From assembly GCF_010093535.1 (NCBI RefSeq), contig NW_022985185.1:266026-330025 (forward strand): DNA of 64,000 nt, read 5' to 3'. The translations under genes were made by a program, and so were the position numbers. Below, in pieces: positions 39,303 through 50,466 of this stretch (positions are counted from its first letter, which is position 1; each line of letters begins with the position of its first letter). The DNA comes from Lindgomyces ingoldianus. Taxonomy: Eukaryota > Ascomycota > Dothideomycetes > Pleosporales > Lindgomycetaceae. Under the pieces are notes generated by a model. The model was not told the DNA's origin and did no database searches. It was given only the letters and a program-made list of their open reading frames with translations.

Positions 39303-41283
39303 ATGGCTGGAACGTCAGCGAACGATTTCCAGAACGGTGCGCCCTTCTATCTCGACCCAAACCAGCAAGACCTCCTCCTCGCTGCCCTTGCATCCAGCAA
39401 CCAGAATACAGATGGTCTGTTTTCGAGCATCGATACCAAACGATCCATCACTGGCTCTCAATTCCAATATTCCGTCGATAGCCTCGATGCAGCTTACTTT
39501 GCATCGCCGCAACAATCCACTCCTGCCACCAATTTTAACAACATTAGCATTGATGAAAGTCCCTTTGCCGATTACCTTGATGGCGATAACAGTTTCGATT
39601 TCGAAAATGGTGATAACAGTGAATTAATGATTGGCGCGTTGCCCGGAGATAGTCCCAGCGACGAGACAAGTGAGAAACGGAAGAGCCCGGATGACGATGC
39701 CGAAGACCCTGACGGTGGAGGGAAGCGCCGAGAACCAGAGGATAAGACAGCAAAGAAGCCTGGCAGGAAACCACTAACATCGGAGCCAACAACCGTATGT
39801 TGTCCGGCAGCCATCTCACTCGGACATCACTGACACCTGCTTTAGAAACGTAAAGCCCAAAACCGCGCCGCTCAAAGGGCGTTCCGAGAGCGGAAAGAGA
39901 AGCATTTGAAGGACCTGGAAGCCAAGGTCTCCGAGCTTGAGAAAGCCTCTGATGCCACAAATCATGAGAATGGGCTACTTCGCGCTCAGGTGCAGCGATT
40001 GCAAATGGAGCTTCGCGAATATCGTAAGCGCTTATCGCTCAACAGCACCGGTCTGAATCGCTCTCCGCCCGTGACCGGTGGCTTTAGCTCCCTGCTTGGA
40101 GGCGGTTCTACCGCCAACAATTTCCAATTCGAGTTCCCGCGATTTGGTGGACTTCCTGGCGCCCAGCTCCTCGACAATGGCCCTCTGTCAAAGTCAGCAA
40201 ACAAACCTGTCTCCATACCGTCAGCCAACCCACCAGCTCGCCAAAATAGCACGGGGCGGCTCAGCCCAAGGAGTCAAACTAATAGCACCAATGCCAACTC
40301 TCCTGAGAAGGACTCTAGCACCACCCCAACGAACAGTGTGCAAACCTCCAGCAGCCTCAATGGCCTGTTTAGTAACCATACACTGCCCTTTGACTACAGC
40401 ACGATGACTTCGGGAAACAAGGTCAATCGTGGTAGTAGTGACAGTTCCGCAATGCAATCTCGTGTTTTTCAGTTTAACAGCGGTTCATCCACACATTCAG
40501 ATTCTCCCTCTGCATCATCGAATTCGCAAGCTGGGCAGGGTTCATCCTGCGACACCTCTCCCGAGCCCAGCCACAACTCGCCCAACAATCCTGCGGATAC
40601 AATTACAGATGGTTATGTGTGTCATGGAAACTCGGAAGGTGAGATTACCTTCTGCGAAAAGCTCAATATGGCCTGCGGCAACCCACGCAACCCCATTCCT
40701 CGTGCGATGTCCCAGTCTGACGCCAACCCGTCTCCTGCAGCTCCCGCCAAGTCCACCAAGACCCCCTCTGCCAACGTCAACGGCATCGATTTCTTCGCCA
40801 ACCAGAACGGAGGTCAGTTCGACCCAACCCTGTTTGGTGATTACCGCGAATCTCAAAACGCCATCGTTGGTGAGGGTGACTTCACCGGTGGTTTCTTCAA
40901 CGAAGCCTTCCCTATCTCCGACTTTGGAAGCCCGTTCCATTTCGGTGATACGCCTACCGTGCAAAAGCCAAATCCGTTGGAGGAAATCGAACAACAGCAG
41001 GACGGACCAGACGAAGAGGTCGTTCCTGGGGAGGATACTACTCGGATGCTGAACTGCCACAAGATTTGGTATGCCCCCTGTCTTCCTCCTATTTATTATT
41101 TTAGTACTAATATTAGCCAGGGACAAACTCTCCAATCGCCCAGACTTCAAAGATGGTACAATCGATATCGACAATTTATGCTCGGAACTTCGCGCCAAAG
41201 CTCGCTGTTCAGAAAGCGGCGTGGTGGTCGATCACAACGATGTTGAAGCAGCTCTTAAGCGCCTACCCAAGGACCAGTTATAA
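39303..41283 (+). CDS. yap1: AP-1-like bZIP oxidative-stress regulator (Yap1/Pap1 family)
   Basis: Three exons (39303-39794, 39846-41068, 41121-41283) give 625 aa; introns are 51 and 52 bp. An acidic N-terminal region precedes the bZIP, whose basic region starts with the first codons of exon 2 (KRKAQNRAAQRAFRERK, residues 165-181), followed by a leucine zipper to about 220. A Ser/Asn/Pro-rich activation region leads to an n-terminal cysteine-rich domain (three Cys in GYVCHGN, TFCEKLN, MACGNPR). The C-terminal cysteine domain NLCSELRAKARCSESG overlaps the nuclear export signal. In known family members, oxidation forms disulfides between these domains, blocks export and switches on antioxidant genes. 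The final exon carries the whole c-CRD, so skipping it would give constitutive nuclear protein. The second intron ends after a TACTAAT-like branch site. Confidence 0.95.
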
Positions 41284-43075
41284 GTTCGGGGTTGTTCGAG
41301 TACGCATAACGGAACGACTGCATTGAATGTCCGGTTCTGGTGTTACTGGTTTGTCTCGTCAGCTTTGCTTAGCACGCAAAGGCGAATGACCATAGGCGGG
41401 TTACGGCTTTTTTCTTTACTTCTGCGGATTCTGAATGGAAAACATCCTGGGGTATGTTTCCCCCAGAACTGTTGGTAATTCTGGGCACTGTCTGGTTTTT
41501 GGTGTAACACCATGTCGCTCGTTGGCAAAAAGAAGCTTGCTTTGGGGGATGGACGTTGCGGTAAGGACATGATCCATATTGGTGAGTTCATGCTTTGAGG
41601 TCTGCCGATTCGGAGTCAGTTATGGTGTTGCCCAGGATGAAGTGAATGAGCAACAGGCACGGGTTAGTTCCGACTCAAAGTTAAGTGACCTAGGACCTGT
41701 ACGACAACTTATAGCAATTGCAGCTATTGGAATTTACTAGGAGGCGCTCTCCTCTCCTGCTTTGTAATTCCCAAGTGCCACCCCCTCCTGCGTTAAATGG
41801 GCTCATATCTTCGCAATGGCTCTGTCCCAACCAATGACCTCGAGACGCCGATATTTAAAGATATATCTAGGTAATCAAGATGTGGTCCAACGGATGGCCT
41901 CAGGATTAGTAGTGCTGTCTCGGTTTAGAGTAGATGCAGTTTACTAATTCATTCCTCCACTCTCTAGGGTTTGCCACTCTATTGCCACTTTACCTCCTAG
42001 CACTACACTTTCACATCAAAGCAGCGTTATCAGTTGAACTGTAGATGAAGCAAGAAGTCTGGTGCCAGCCTCTTCCATCTCAACAACGCAACATACATAC
42101 AACCAAGCCGTCCTTTCCCCCTCTCCGTCATCCCCTTTCCCTATCCAGCCTTCCCCGTTTCCCGTCTCCTCCATACCGAATCCTAACCCATGTCTTACAC
42201 TACCTCCTCTTTCGAAGTGGGCTGCGCAGTAAGCAGCACAACATGGATAAATGGGGTTTCCAATGAACTTTCTTGAAAAGTCTCATTTCCCCACGACAGC
42301 CGTTTTCAATTCACGTACCTTCCACACGCCGATTTGGATAGCGAAATACATGTCTCGGGCGGAATATAGAGGCAGAAGCCGATTTGATTTGACAGATTTG
42401 GGAGATGGCTTGGAAGGGAGGGGAGAAAGACATGGGGATTTTGGGTGGGTGGAGTAGGGCGAGAGAACAGTATGAATGGGGGAAATGGGTGCGATGTATA
42501 CATTGGACTGAACGAGTGTTGAGAAGGTTTCATGGTTGGATGGAGCGTGATGGGAGGTCGAGATGGGATTGGCCCAGAGGCTGGACGGACTAGGAATTGA
42601 AAAAGGGCTTTCGCATGGTACTGTTCAACTGACAATTGCGCCTAGACCGCTCGCGCAAACATGGTGTTTGTGGCTGGGGGTAAATATACATTTGAAGTCA
42701 TGAGGTTTTGCGATAATGTTCTTTGGGCCCTATAGCGACTTCAATATGCGTAGAAGAAACTTTGGAGCTATGAAAGCTACTGATTCAACTCCAAAAGATT
42801 TGGCGCCCTGTTCTGGTGAGGGCCAGGATGCCATCTCCATCGGAACATCCACTCCCTGAAGGCCGAGCCGGTTGATCCTCCTTACGGCAGATCACTCTTC
42901 TATTCACCCCTTTTTGACCACAGGGGTTGATCGATCCAATTTCTATGTAAAATCTGTTAAGTAAACCTTTCCCGAGAAAACGCACATATGAGAAAGACAA
43001 GCACGAGTAAAGAATTATACGAGTGATGGAAAGTTGCACTCCAATGCACTCATAACGAGGTCTGAGGGGAGACCT
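41284..43075. other. convergent intergenic region, no gene seen
   Basis: It holds the 3' ends of the AP-1 and transporter genes. Open frames are short; the longest, on the minus strand at 42306-42635, is Pro/Ser-rich low-complexity without known motifs. Confidence 0.55.
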
Positions 43076-44744
43076 CTACCGTCCCTCTAGCCTCAACCGG
43101 TCTAGATTCCTCCCCTCATCCCTCCTGGCCACCAAGAACCACAGACTACTAACCCAGCACAACACGACCCCGATCCAACTATGCGCGGGCATTTTAAATA
43201 GACTCAACATAACGAGCTGAAACGCGCCGCGCGGGACAGCGATGAAAGTCGTCGTAAGCGGAGATGTGGCTTTGATGAGCAGAAGCGTGGATGCGAAGAC
43301 GGAGAACGACCCGATGGCACCGCACCAGATCATCAGCCAGAAGAATGGTACATCAAGGAAAGGGATGTTGCGGAAGATGTTACCGACATCGCCGCTGATG
43401 AGGACAATGGGCGTGAGGATTATGAGGGAGAGGAGGGAGGTGTAGTGTAGGGTGCGGTAGTAGGCGCGGGTTTCTTCGCGGTTAGAGAGCGAGTCATCGG
43501 CTGTGGAGGGGTAGCCTGTCAGGACGTCGCCCTGAGGAATGAGCCCCGCTACAAGGGTGCGGTAGGTGCGGAGCAAGAGGATGGGGTAGAGAGCGACGAA
43601 GAATGATGAGAAGACACCGGCGACGATGGATTCCCAGGTTACGCGGACGTTGAAGCGGATTGTAGCGAAGAGGAGGTTAAGGGTGGCGATGAGAGCGGAG
43701 GAGAGAGTCGAGCTGCTGTGGTTCTCTTTTTGTAAAATGCAGGAGAAGATCAGGGCCATGGGAGTCACGCCAATGCGCGCGAGCTGGTAGACCGGTAGAG
43801 GTGCATAACTATTCATAATCGGTTAGTCTCGATTAACACAGACAAGAGGGGTGCCACGACACTTACGCGAAAGAGAAGTTGCTAAGAAGCACCTTGACCA
43901 CGAAAATGACTGCTAGTGGGAACACTTGCTTAGCCACTTGCTTGTCGAACTCAAATAGGCCTCCGCCTGCAATACCTCCTGTGCCGTTGGCAAGCCACCG
44001 CCCGAATTGCAGTATAGACGGCTGCTTGTTGGATCCCCTAAAGGCGCCTCCAGCTGGTGCAGTAGGATACGCAGGAGCAACAGCAGCGCCAAATCCAATT
44101 CTCCGGAGGGGGCCGCCGAGTGCTCTCGTGAGACCGGAGAAGCCAATGAGAAGGATGTGGGTTAGGATGAGTTGGACGTAGGTTCCGGCGAGCGGGTATG
44201 GGAATTTATACACGCCCGTCAACAGAATGAATCTGTTCATCAACAACAACCCAAACGAACACCCACCGACCCAGAACACCAGCAACCCCACCCACACCTG
44301 CCACCCCATCCACGTCCCGAAGAAGAAGCCGCCGAGACCACCCTGCCTCCAGACGCCCCGCCCGGCATGGCTACTTACGAGCGGTCGAATTGAGCTCGCA
44401 GGCTCGAAATCTTCGTCTTCATCCTCGCTCTGCGCTGCACTGCGACTCCTCGGGTATGGCGAGGGGCTCCTGCTAAGATCGATCAGGGGGAAGCCAGGCT
44501 GTAACTCGTTGTCGCGCGAATTCTTCGACGAATGGCTAGTGCGGGACGACCCCATGGCGGCGTATTGTTCTATATCCGAATGGTCTGTATCATCGAGGGA
44601 GCTGGCCGAATTCTTGCGACGACCCTCTATTTTCTTGTCGGTACGAGACGACTGTTGCGGAGCGCGGGAAACGTTATTTAGGTACTCGAAGGCAGGGCGG
44701 AAGAGTTTGTTTGCGCCGCGGGTGAAAGGGCGAGACGAATTCAT
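43076..44744 (-). CDS. SLC35/triose-phosphate-translocator-like membrane transporter
   Basis: Two exons (44744-43867, 43808-43076; 58-bp intron) encode 536 aa. The first about 140 residues are hydrophilic and Ser/Arg-rich, with an acidic run (SEDEDEDFEP). About ten hydrophobic segments follow, from VGLLVFWVGGCSFGLLLMN to GVVLCWVSSLWFLVA. Segments such as NFSFAYAPLPVYQLARIG, the motif TLNLLFATIRF and the late Ser/Thr-rich helices (LLIKATSPLTTTFIAVPRGA) are typical of the drug/metabolite-transporter clan, including nucleotide-sugar and triose-phosphate carriers. A Golgi or ER nucleotide-sugar carrier is an inference; the substrate cannot be read. A Gly/Ala/Pro loop (PAYPTAPAGGAFRG) interrupts the helices near residue 225. 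The ATG follows a short leader. Confidence 0.8.
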
Positions 44745-45104
44745 GCTGCGGCGCGTGCGGGGACCGACATGGCGAGAGAAAGGGGAGATCTCATAGTCAA
44801 AGGTAGTTAGGTGTCAGATTTGTGAAGGTGCACTGAAGTGTGGCTACGCTTTACGCGTGGCGCGTGGCTTACCTCATCATACGTTAAATCAGTCCATTCA
44901 AGCCCCTGATTGCTGCTCCCTTAACCATCATTCCCAGGCCTCAATTTCTACCGAGTCAATACTGGGCCATGGTTTAGAACGACGGATGTTGCCTTTTGCA
45001 ACTTCTGTTACTTTACCATTGTTGTGGATATTTGCTATACCAATTTGATCGGCTTTCCTCCATTATTCAGTTAATGTAAACTGCTGTAGGAGCCATTGGC
45101 AGCT

Positions 45105-46110
45105 CTAAGGTACCTCCTCAAGCTGCTGTGCCTGCGGTCCAATGGCCCCAGCCTCAATTATATCATGGATCGGCCATGCGACGGTAAAATCGCCATTTGC
45201 TTCATCTTCATCAAGGAAATGGAAGTATACAAAGAGCGGTATGTCAGAGGACATCTTAGTCATGCATGAAATATAACTACACGCTTCCCGCCAGGCCTCC
45301 TCTCGATAGGATCCAGTGTTCCCCTCTGGGATTGCCTTCATGCGATCTCGACAGGTATACTACATTTCGATAGCCGGTTCGTCTAAAATTCGATATTATT
45401 TGGCGTCACACTAGAAAGGAGTTTTCATCGCACATTCCAGGCTATGGCGCCCTCCAAGAGCCCCAAGTTGTAGATTACCCATTTTGGTGTCCCGAGCTAG
45501 ATACTTAGTCTCTCCCAAAGCATAGTCGACAGGAACATGTCTAAGGTATTCAGCAGAATGGTGAATCTGATCTAGATGTACTTTGATCTGCACCATAGCC
45601 TCCATAATCATCTTCCAATTGCGGTATTTGGTGCGTAGCTGAGGTTTACAACGTTGTAAACATCCTCAATCTCCATTTGCTCCCAAAAATCTCAGAGCCA
45701 AGACGCCCTGCCTCGCAGATCTGGTGAGATGCCCTGCTCTTTAGCGAAATCTATATTCCTCGGATTGTGTACACTCAGGGTCTTCAGGCGTCAAGTACCT
45801 CAGTTCATCGATCCACTCTCTAAACACCGGAATGCCACAATCGAATGTACGTTGGAAAGCTTCCAGCGTTTCCGGCGTCATGTTTATCCGAGCATTAATC
45901 AACCCGAGGAAGCCGCCGTGTAAGTCCCATCACGAGGGTGTTGTTGCAAAGAAGTTCCAGGCATTTTTGACGACATCCTCCTGCATGGTAATATCCTAAT
46001 CAGCAGAATCGATCAACATTTTTTCAAGATTGGCAGTAGACCTCCAGAGCTTCATCCTCGGACAGGCCTTCATGCCATTCCAACGGGGCTTTTGTACGAT
46101 AGTGCAGCGG
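45105..46110 (-). pseudogene. decayed protein-coding gene, family unknown
   Basis: Reading down the minus strand from about 46110, protein-like pieces appear in order with stops and a frame change between them. First comes a piece with KAPLEWHEGLSEDEALEVY (about 46095-46040), then TMQEDVVKNAWNFFATTPS, a stop, then NMTPETLEAFQRTFDCG and FREWIDELRYLTPEDPEC up to a stop near 45750. Two further open stretches lie at 45611-45411 and 45341-45105. The order and amino-acid make-up suggest one former gene of more than 250 codons. I do not recognise the family. Confidence 0.5.
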
Positions 46111-46902
46111 GGGGTGGATCGAGCAGGTTATTTGGGTTCCAGTACCGGGGGCCGAACTGAGTTATATCTCTGAGAACATAGCTTATCTCCACTTAAATTC
46201 CTTCTCAGAATTTTCGCTAGAGTTCTCATGTAACCGTGTAACAGTCCCTATAGTAGCATTGCCCAAAGATCGGAGCGAAAATAATAGTATCAGTCGGGAG
46301 AGTTAGTACAACAGGAGGCAAGACAGATAAGCTAGTCCTGGATTAGTGGGCTTGGCGGTGGTAGCTTAAACCTACGTCAGAAAGGTTGATACCTATCACT
46401 ATTATTTATCCATCTTCATAATTTATATTCTACAGGACCATGGGACACTTGAATACGTCTTATCAGAATAGCAAGAATTTACCGTGCATAAGCCACCACA
46501 CTCACAGGTAGAAACCTCAACCAGCTCACTCTCCAGTCACGACATACTCAGTCCTCGCTCAAACTACTTCAAAGGCCTCCTTCCACAAACACTGTCAAAT
46601 TAGTATCTACTAGAGTATCTGCCTTCGTTTGGGACGTGTTGTTGACCAGTCATCTCTTTGATGTTGAGATGGAAGTCGAAAATTGATTTATGCCAAGCCG
46701 CTGTGATCCGTTCCCGTTACGTGCACCGCGTTCAGGGTGGTCTTCACCAGCCATTAAGAGTATTCTCGCTCTTGACTTATATCTTGCACCGTGTCCACCA
46801 TAGGTTCACTGCTAACTTTACACCTTCCTCCATTGTCTACGTTGTCTCGCCTCCAATATCCGTCAGCAACGGAGAGACTCTACATCGGCATTTAGTAACC
46901 CT

Positions 46903-47040
46903 AGGGCTTGGCATCATATACGCTCTTCGGCCTCTATACCTCTACCTCTGACCCCTAAGGTTTACTATCACTGTATGTATTTGCACTCCTATCCTGAATT
47001 CCCTCTCTGTGACTTGTGCTCCCTTCTCGATACCTCTCAC
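46903..47040. repeat. dispersed repeat, copy 2 (inverted relative to copy 1)
   Basis: It matches the reverse complement of 37872-38020 through blocks such as TTCCCTCTCTGTG, CTCGATACCTCTCAC and CTAAGGTTTACT. Substitutions and small indels show that it is old. Confidence 0.75.
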
Positions 47041-49702
47041 ATTTGCCCACCAAAATATATTAGGAGTAGAAGGATAACATCAAAAAATATGAAAGAGGTG
47101 TCTCTTTACCTCGCCACGTTGCTTCGGTATCAGCTTAAGGGAACCTCTCGTCCAACAGCATAGACATTCGTCCCTTCGAAGAATTTGTATGCGTCTGAGC
47201 CCCTCCCACCATCCGAAAGCGTCTGTTGTTCCTCCAATTCTAGCATTTGTGTAATGTCCATTTTAGTATGTCGCCAAATGCAATAAGCAATTCCTTTCAA
47301 TGCCAGTGCTGTTATAGCGTCGGTATCAAGCCTCCATCCATCTAATAGTAAAAAGCAGGAAGGTGGCAGCTCTTAATCCATGCACCCGCTTCTAGCACAA
47401 AGTATCAACCCAGTATTTTGCAACACAAGGCAAGTCTTCATCCCAGGTCAAAGGAGAACCAGACCTTCTTGCAACAAGATTCAATAATTGTATGCAAGCT
47501 GACCAGGATCCCCAGGCTCAGTAAACACTCCAGTCATCTCCAAATTGTCTTAAGAGCCCTTTGTTGGGATTAGAGCATGTATTTCGCCATCAGGGCTGAA
47601 TTTCATCGGGTTCAAGGCCGACGTAGCGATTGGGGAGCTGTCCCAGACTGTGTCATATTGCCTCGACCCATGCTCGATATGACCAGGGGCAGCATGAACC
47701 TGCCGGAGAAGTTCTGCTCTAGTTGATGGGGATATCAAAGCCCCAATATATATGCATAGCCCTTCTTTTGCAACAGCTATGCGGTAATTGAAGGACATTT
47801 ACTGCTCAGACTTCTCAAGGTCGTATCCCGTGAAAAGACACAGGATATTCGACATTATTATGCCAATGGCTTTGGTGGGCGTAACTTCCGTTGACAAGGG
47901 ATTGCGAAGCCAAAGACTATCGTATATTTAGTGTGAATATCCCTTAGGTCGATTACCGTGCAGTGATCGTTGGTCCTTTTAGTACAAAATCTCTAAACCC
48001 CTCTGAGTCGGTCGCAAATCGAATTATACGCCTCAACCTACACATGCAAAAGTAGTCGCAAGTTCAAACAAGGTAGTGGCAAGGGCGTATTAGGCGATTT
48101 ATAGGATTACAACGCTTCTCATCATAGAATGCAGATAGTCACTCTAACAGCCGCACAACTTCATGTCTAAAGGAGAATCAAATGAATGAACAAGCGTTAA
48201 GTCGTTAGACTTTAGTCAATTAAGGGATTAAAAAGTCGATTTCGTTATCTTAGGAAGGCCCCTCGAGCCCTGCTTGACTTCTAATTGTGGAGCATCAACT
48301 GATTTTGTGCTGCACGAGACTAGTGGGACATAAAATATATAAGAACTGGACAAAACCCTCCTTCTAACTATGAAACAAGAAGTAACATACATTCACCAAT
48401 TTCCTGCGGTACAGTAAATACTCCTGCAACAAAGCCAGTTCCATCTTCGAGCCAAATCTCTTTGTGGTCAAAGGGCTGCTCGCAAGTCACGGTGCACCAG
48501 ATTCAGGGTTACTATCCGCATCCTATTCTCATCTAGGTATTTGCCGTTATCATCAGGCTATGCCGCTCACATGCCTTGTAAGCTTCTATGTCTTCCTCAA
48601 CCACAGTCCGAGAATTTAGTATGTCACATCCCAATATAGTGTTGGACTTATGATGGCCTTTAATTACTAGTATAGTCTGAGTGGCGGTGGGATAACATCA
48701 TCATTCGTTCTGAGAATTATTCAGCTTGCTCACTAGGGATAGTTTTATCTCCATATTAGACTTCAGAAGATTTTGTTACGTTCTTAAGATGTAGCAGAAT
48801 TAGAGACAATTCGAGCAAAATTTTAATATCTTGACTACAGCAAGACTTATATATCTAGGAATGTACTAAGAGTTTAGAATAGGTATAAAAGGCTGGGCAT
48901 AAATTCTTAGAACATACTGTTACATTATTGATATATTTTCAGGTCTATTTTTCTGATTTTCTGCGTGTTCTGCGATTGTAAGATGACTGGTGAGCTGGCG
49001 GATGAGTGGTCTATTGGAACGCGTTAGCACGGTTGCTGAGTCAACTGGCTTGTCAGGGACATCCTCTCATGTGGCGTTCCATTTCAGGTGCATCCAAAAC
49101 CCTTGCCACCATGTAACCTTTCCCAGTGTTGCTGCAGTAACAGAGGCACCTCGACGATATTGACAACCCATATCTGGCTGCAAGGTTCTGGAGTCTTAGC
49201 ATTAATAATAATTGATCTCCCAGCTTCTATTGGATCGCTCGCCTGTTTTCAAGAAGACTAATACGGGTTTTGGCCCTTTCCTTGCACGCTTCTCTCGTTG
49301 TAGGGCAACATGCTGTAGCTACTATCCTTCTTCCGCATTTATAAATGTCGAGATTTCATAAAATTCAGAGCAGATAGATAGAACTTCTGCGTGAAAAAAT
49401 CTTGGTCTCAGTCTTCGTCAAAATCTAACTGATGTTGATAAGCTATCGGGGATTTTTATGGTGAGGGAGGAGGTACCATGTGTGAGGGGACGAGATGCTA
49501 TTCTGCTAGCGTTGCTGACGTCATGTTTCATATCGTGAATTTTTCTTCATTTGGATCACAATACCAAGGACTGTTTACCAGAAGCCAACAGGATCTAGGG
49601 AATGCATAAGAGCTTGGGTCCTCGAAATCAAGGCTACTAGTCTTTGAATTCATCCATTCTTGTTCTTTAGTTTTTCGATTTCATGCTATATCTCTGGCCG
49701 CT

Positions 49703-50466
49703 ATGATCTCTGCTGCAGAAGTCGTATTCTTTCCGGTCAAGCCAAACACAGACCCCTCCGAATTACTGTCCGAAGCAACACAGATCATGTCTTGCCAAAA
49801 AGATTTTCGGGCAGCATACTATGGTCCTCTAGTTGAGGATGGGAAGATCCATTGTTTAGTCCTCGAATGGAAAGACAGAGCGGCAATAGAGGCTTGGACA
49901 AAGGTATATGATGCACAGAAGGCTAAGGAATTAGTTGAGAAAATTGTGAATATGGAAGCAGGACTAGAGCCTTTCATAAGTAAATCCCCATACCTACCAG
50001 AGGAAAAGGAGAGCTGATGGTTGAGAAAGATTTCACACAGTTCGCGCACGATATAACCAAAGCTATGACAGCAAACGTCACAGGATTCAGATTCTTCTCT
50101 CTTCCTGACGCCAGAGCTACCGAGGCTGTCGTACTCAAGGACATCATTGGGCCAACACCCAACATGAACGACCACTCCGGAATCACGGTCGGTGAGGCCA
50201 GTGGCGCCGCAGCGGGATTCGTCTGGGTGTCGAAGCCAGAGATGGCGGATATGGGAAGTACAATATGCTTCACAGAAACCTTCGGGTATGATAGTGTTGC
50301 CGATCATTGGAAATGGAGAGACACGCCAGAGCATGCTGAAGTGATTAAGGGGATAGAGGCTCTTGTAAGGGATATGGGGTTAAAAGCTGTGGATGTGTTG
50401 GGGAAGCGTAGGAGTATGTTTGAGGGAAGTGGAATCGTGCATGTCTCTTTCAAGAAGATTGCGTGA
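49703..50466 (+). CDS. dimeric alpha/beta-barrel (ABM-like) protein, two repeats
   Basis: Joining 49703-49979 and 50030-50466 over a 50-bp GT-AG intron gives 237 aa in frame (EPFI/NFTQF). Without splicing there are two frames meeting at TGATG (50015-50019). The first domain (about residues 1-95: VVFFPVKPNTDPSELLSEA, HCLVLEWKDRAAIEAW) has the beta-alpha-beta-beta pattern of small dimeric alpha/beta-barrel proteins related to antibiotic-biosynthesis monooxygenases. The second half (VTGFRFFSLPDA, GIVHVSFKKIA) looks like a second copy of the fold, with a longer insertion. Such proteins are soluble and of unclear role; some act in secondary metabolism. It stands alone between decayed sequence. The splice choice is supported by frame and by protein continuity only. 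Confidence 0.72.

Larger units (their letters stand above)
44745..49702. other. decayed region with pseudogene fragments
   Basis: No intact gene is present. Several minus-strand stretches read like eroded coding sequence: 45105-46110 (listed as pseudogene), 47550-47790 (about 80 codons) and 48380-48620, where a fragment EQPFDHKEIWLEDGTG is readable but broken by stops. I could not name the families. The second copy of a dispersed repeat lies at 46903-47040. A stretch near 48.8-48.95 kb is AT-rich. Confidence 0.5.

Noticed and set aside
40429..41198. 207- and 218-codon frames overlapping AP-1
   Set aside because: They are alternative-frame and antisense shadows of the Ser/Pro-rich AP-1 exon 2.
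44227..44796. 189-codon + strand frame
   Set aside because: It is the antisense shadow of the transporter's first exon.
49703..50466. Two separate overlapping genes coupled at TGATG
   Set aside because: Stop-start coupling is not expected in a nuclear fungal gene, and an in-frame 50-bp intron explains the arrangement.
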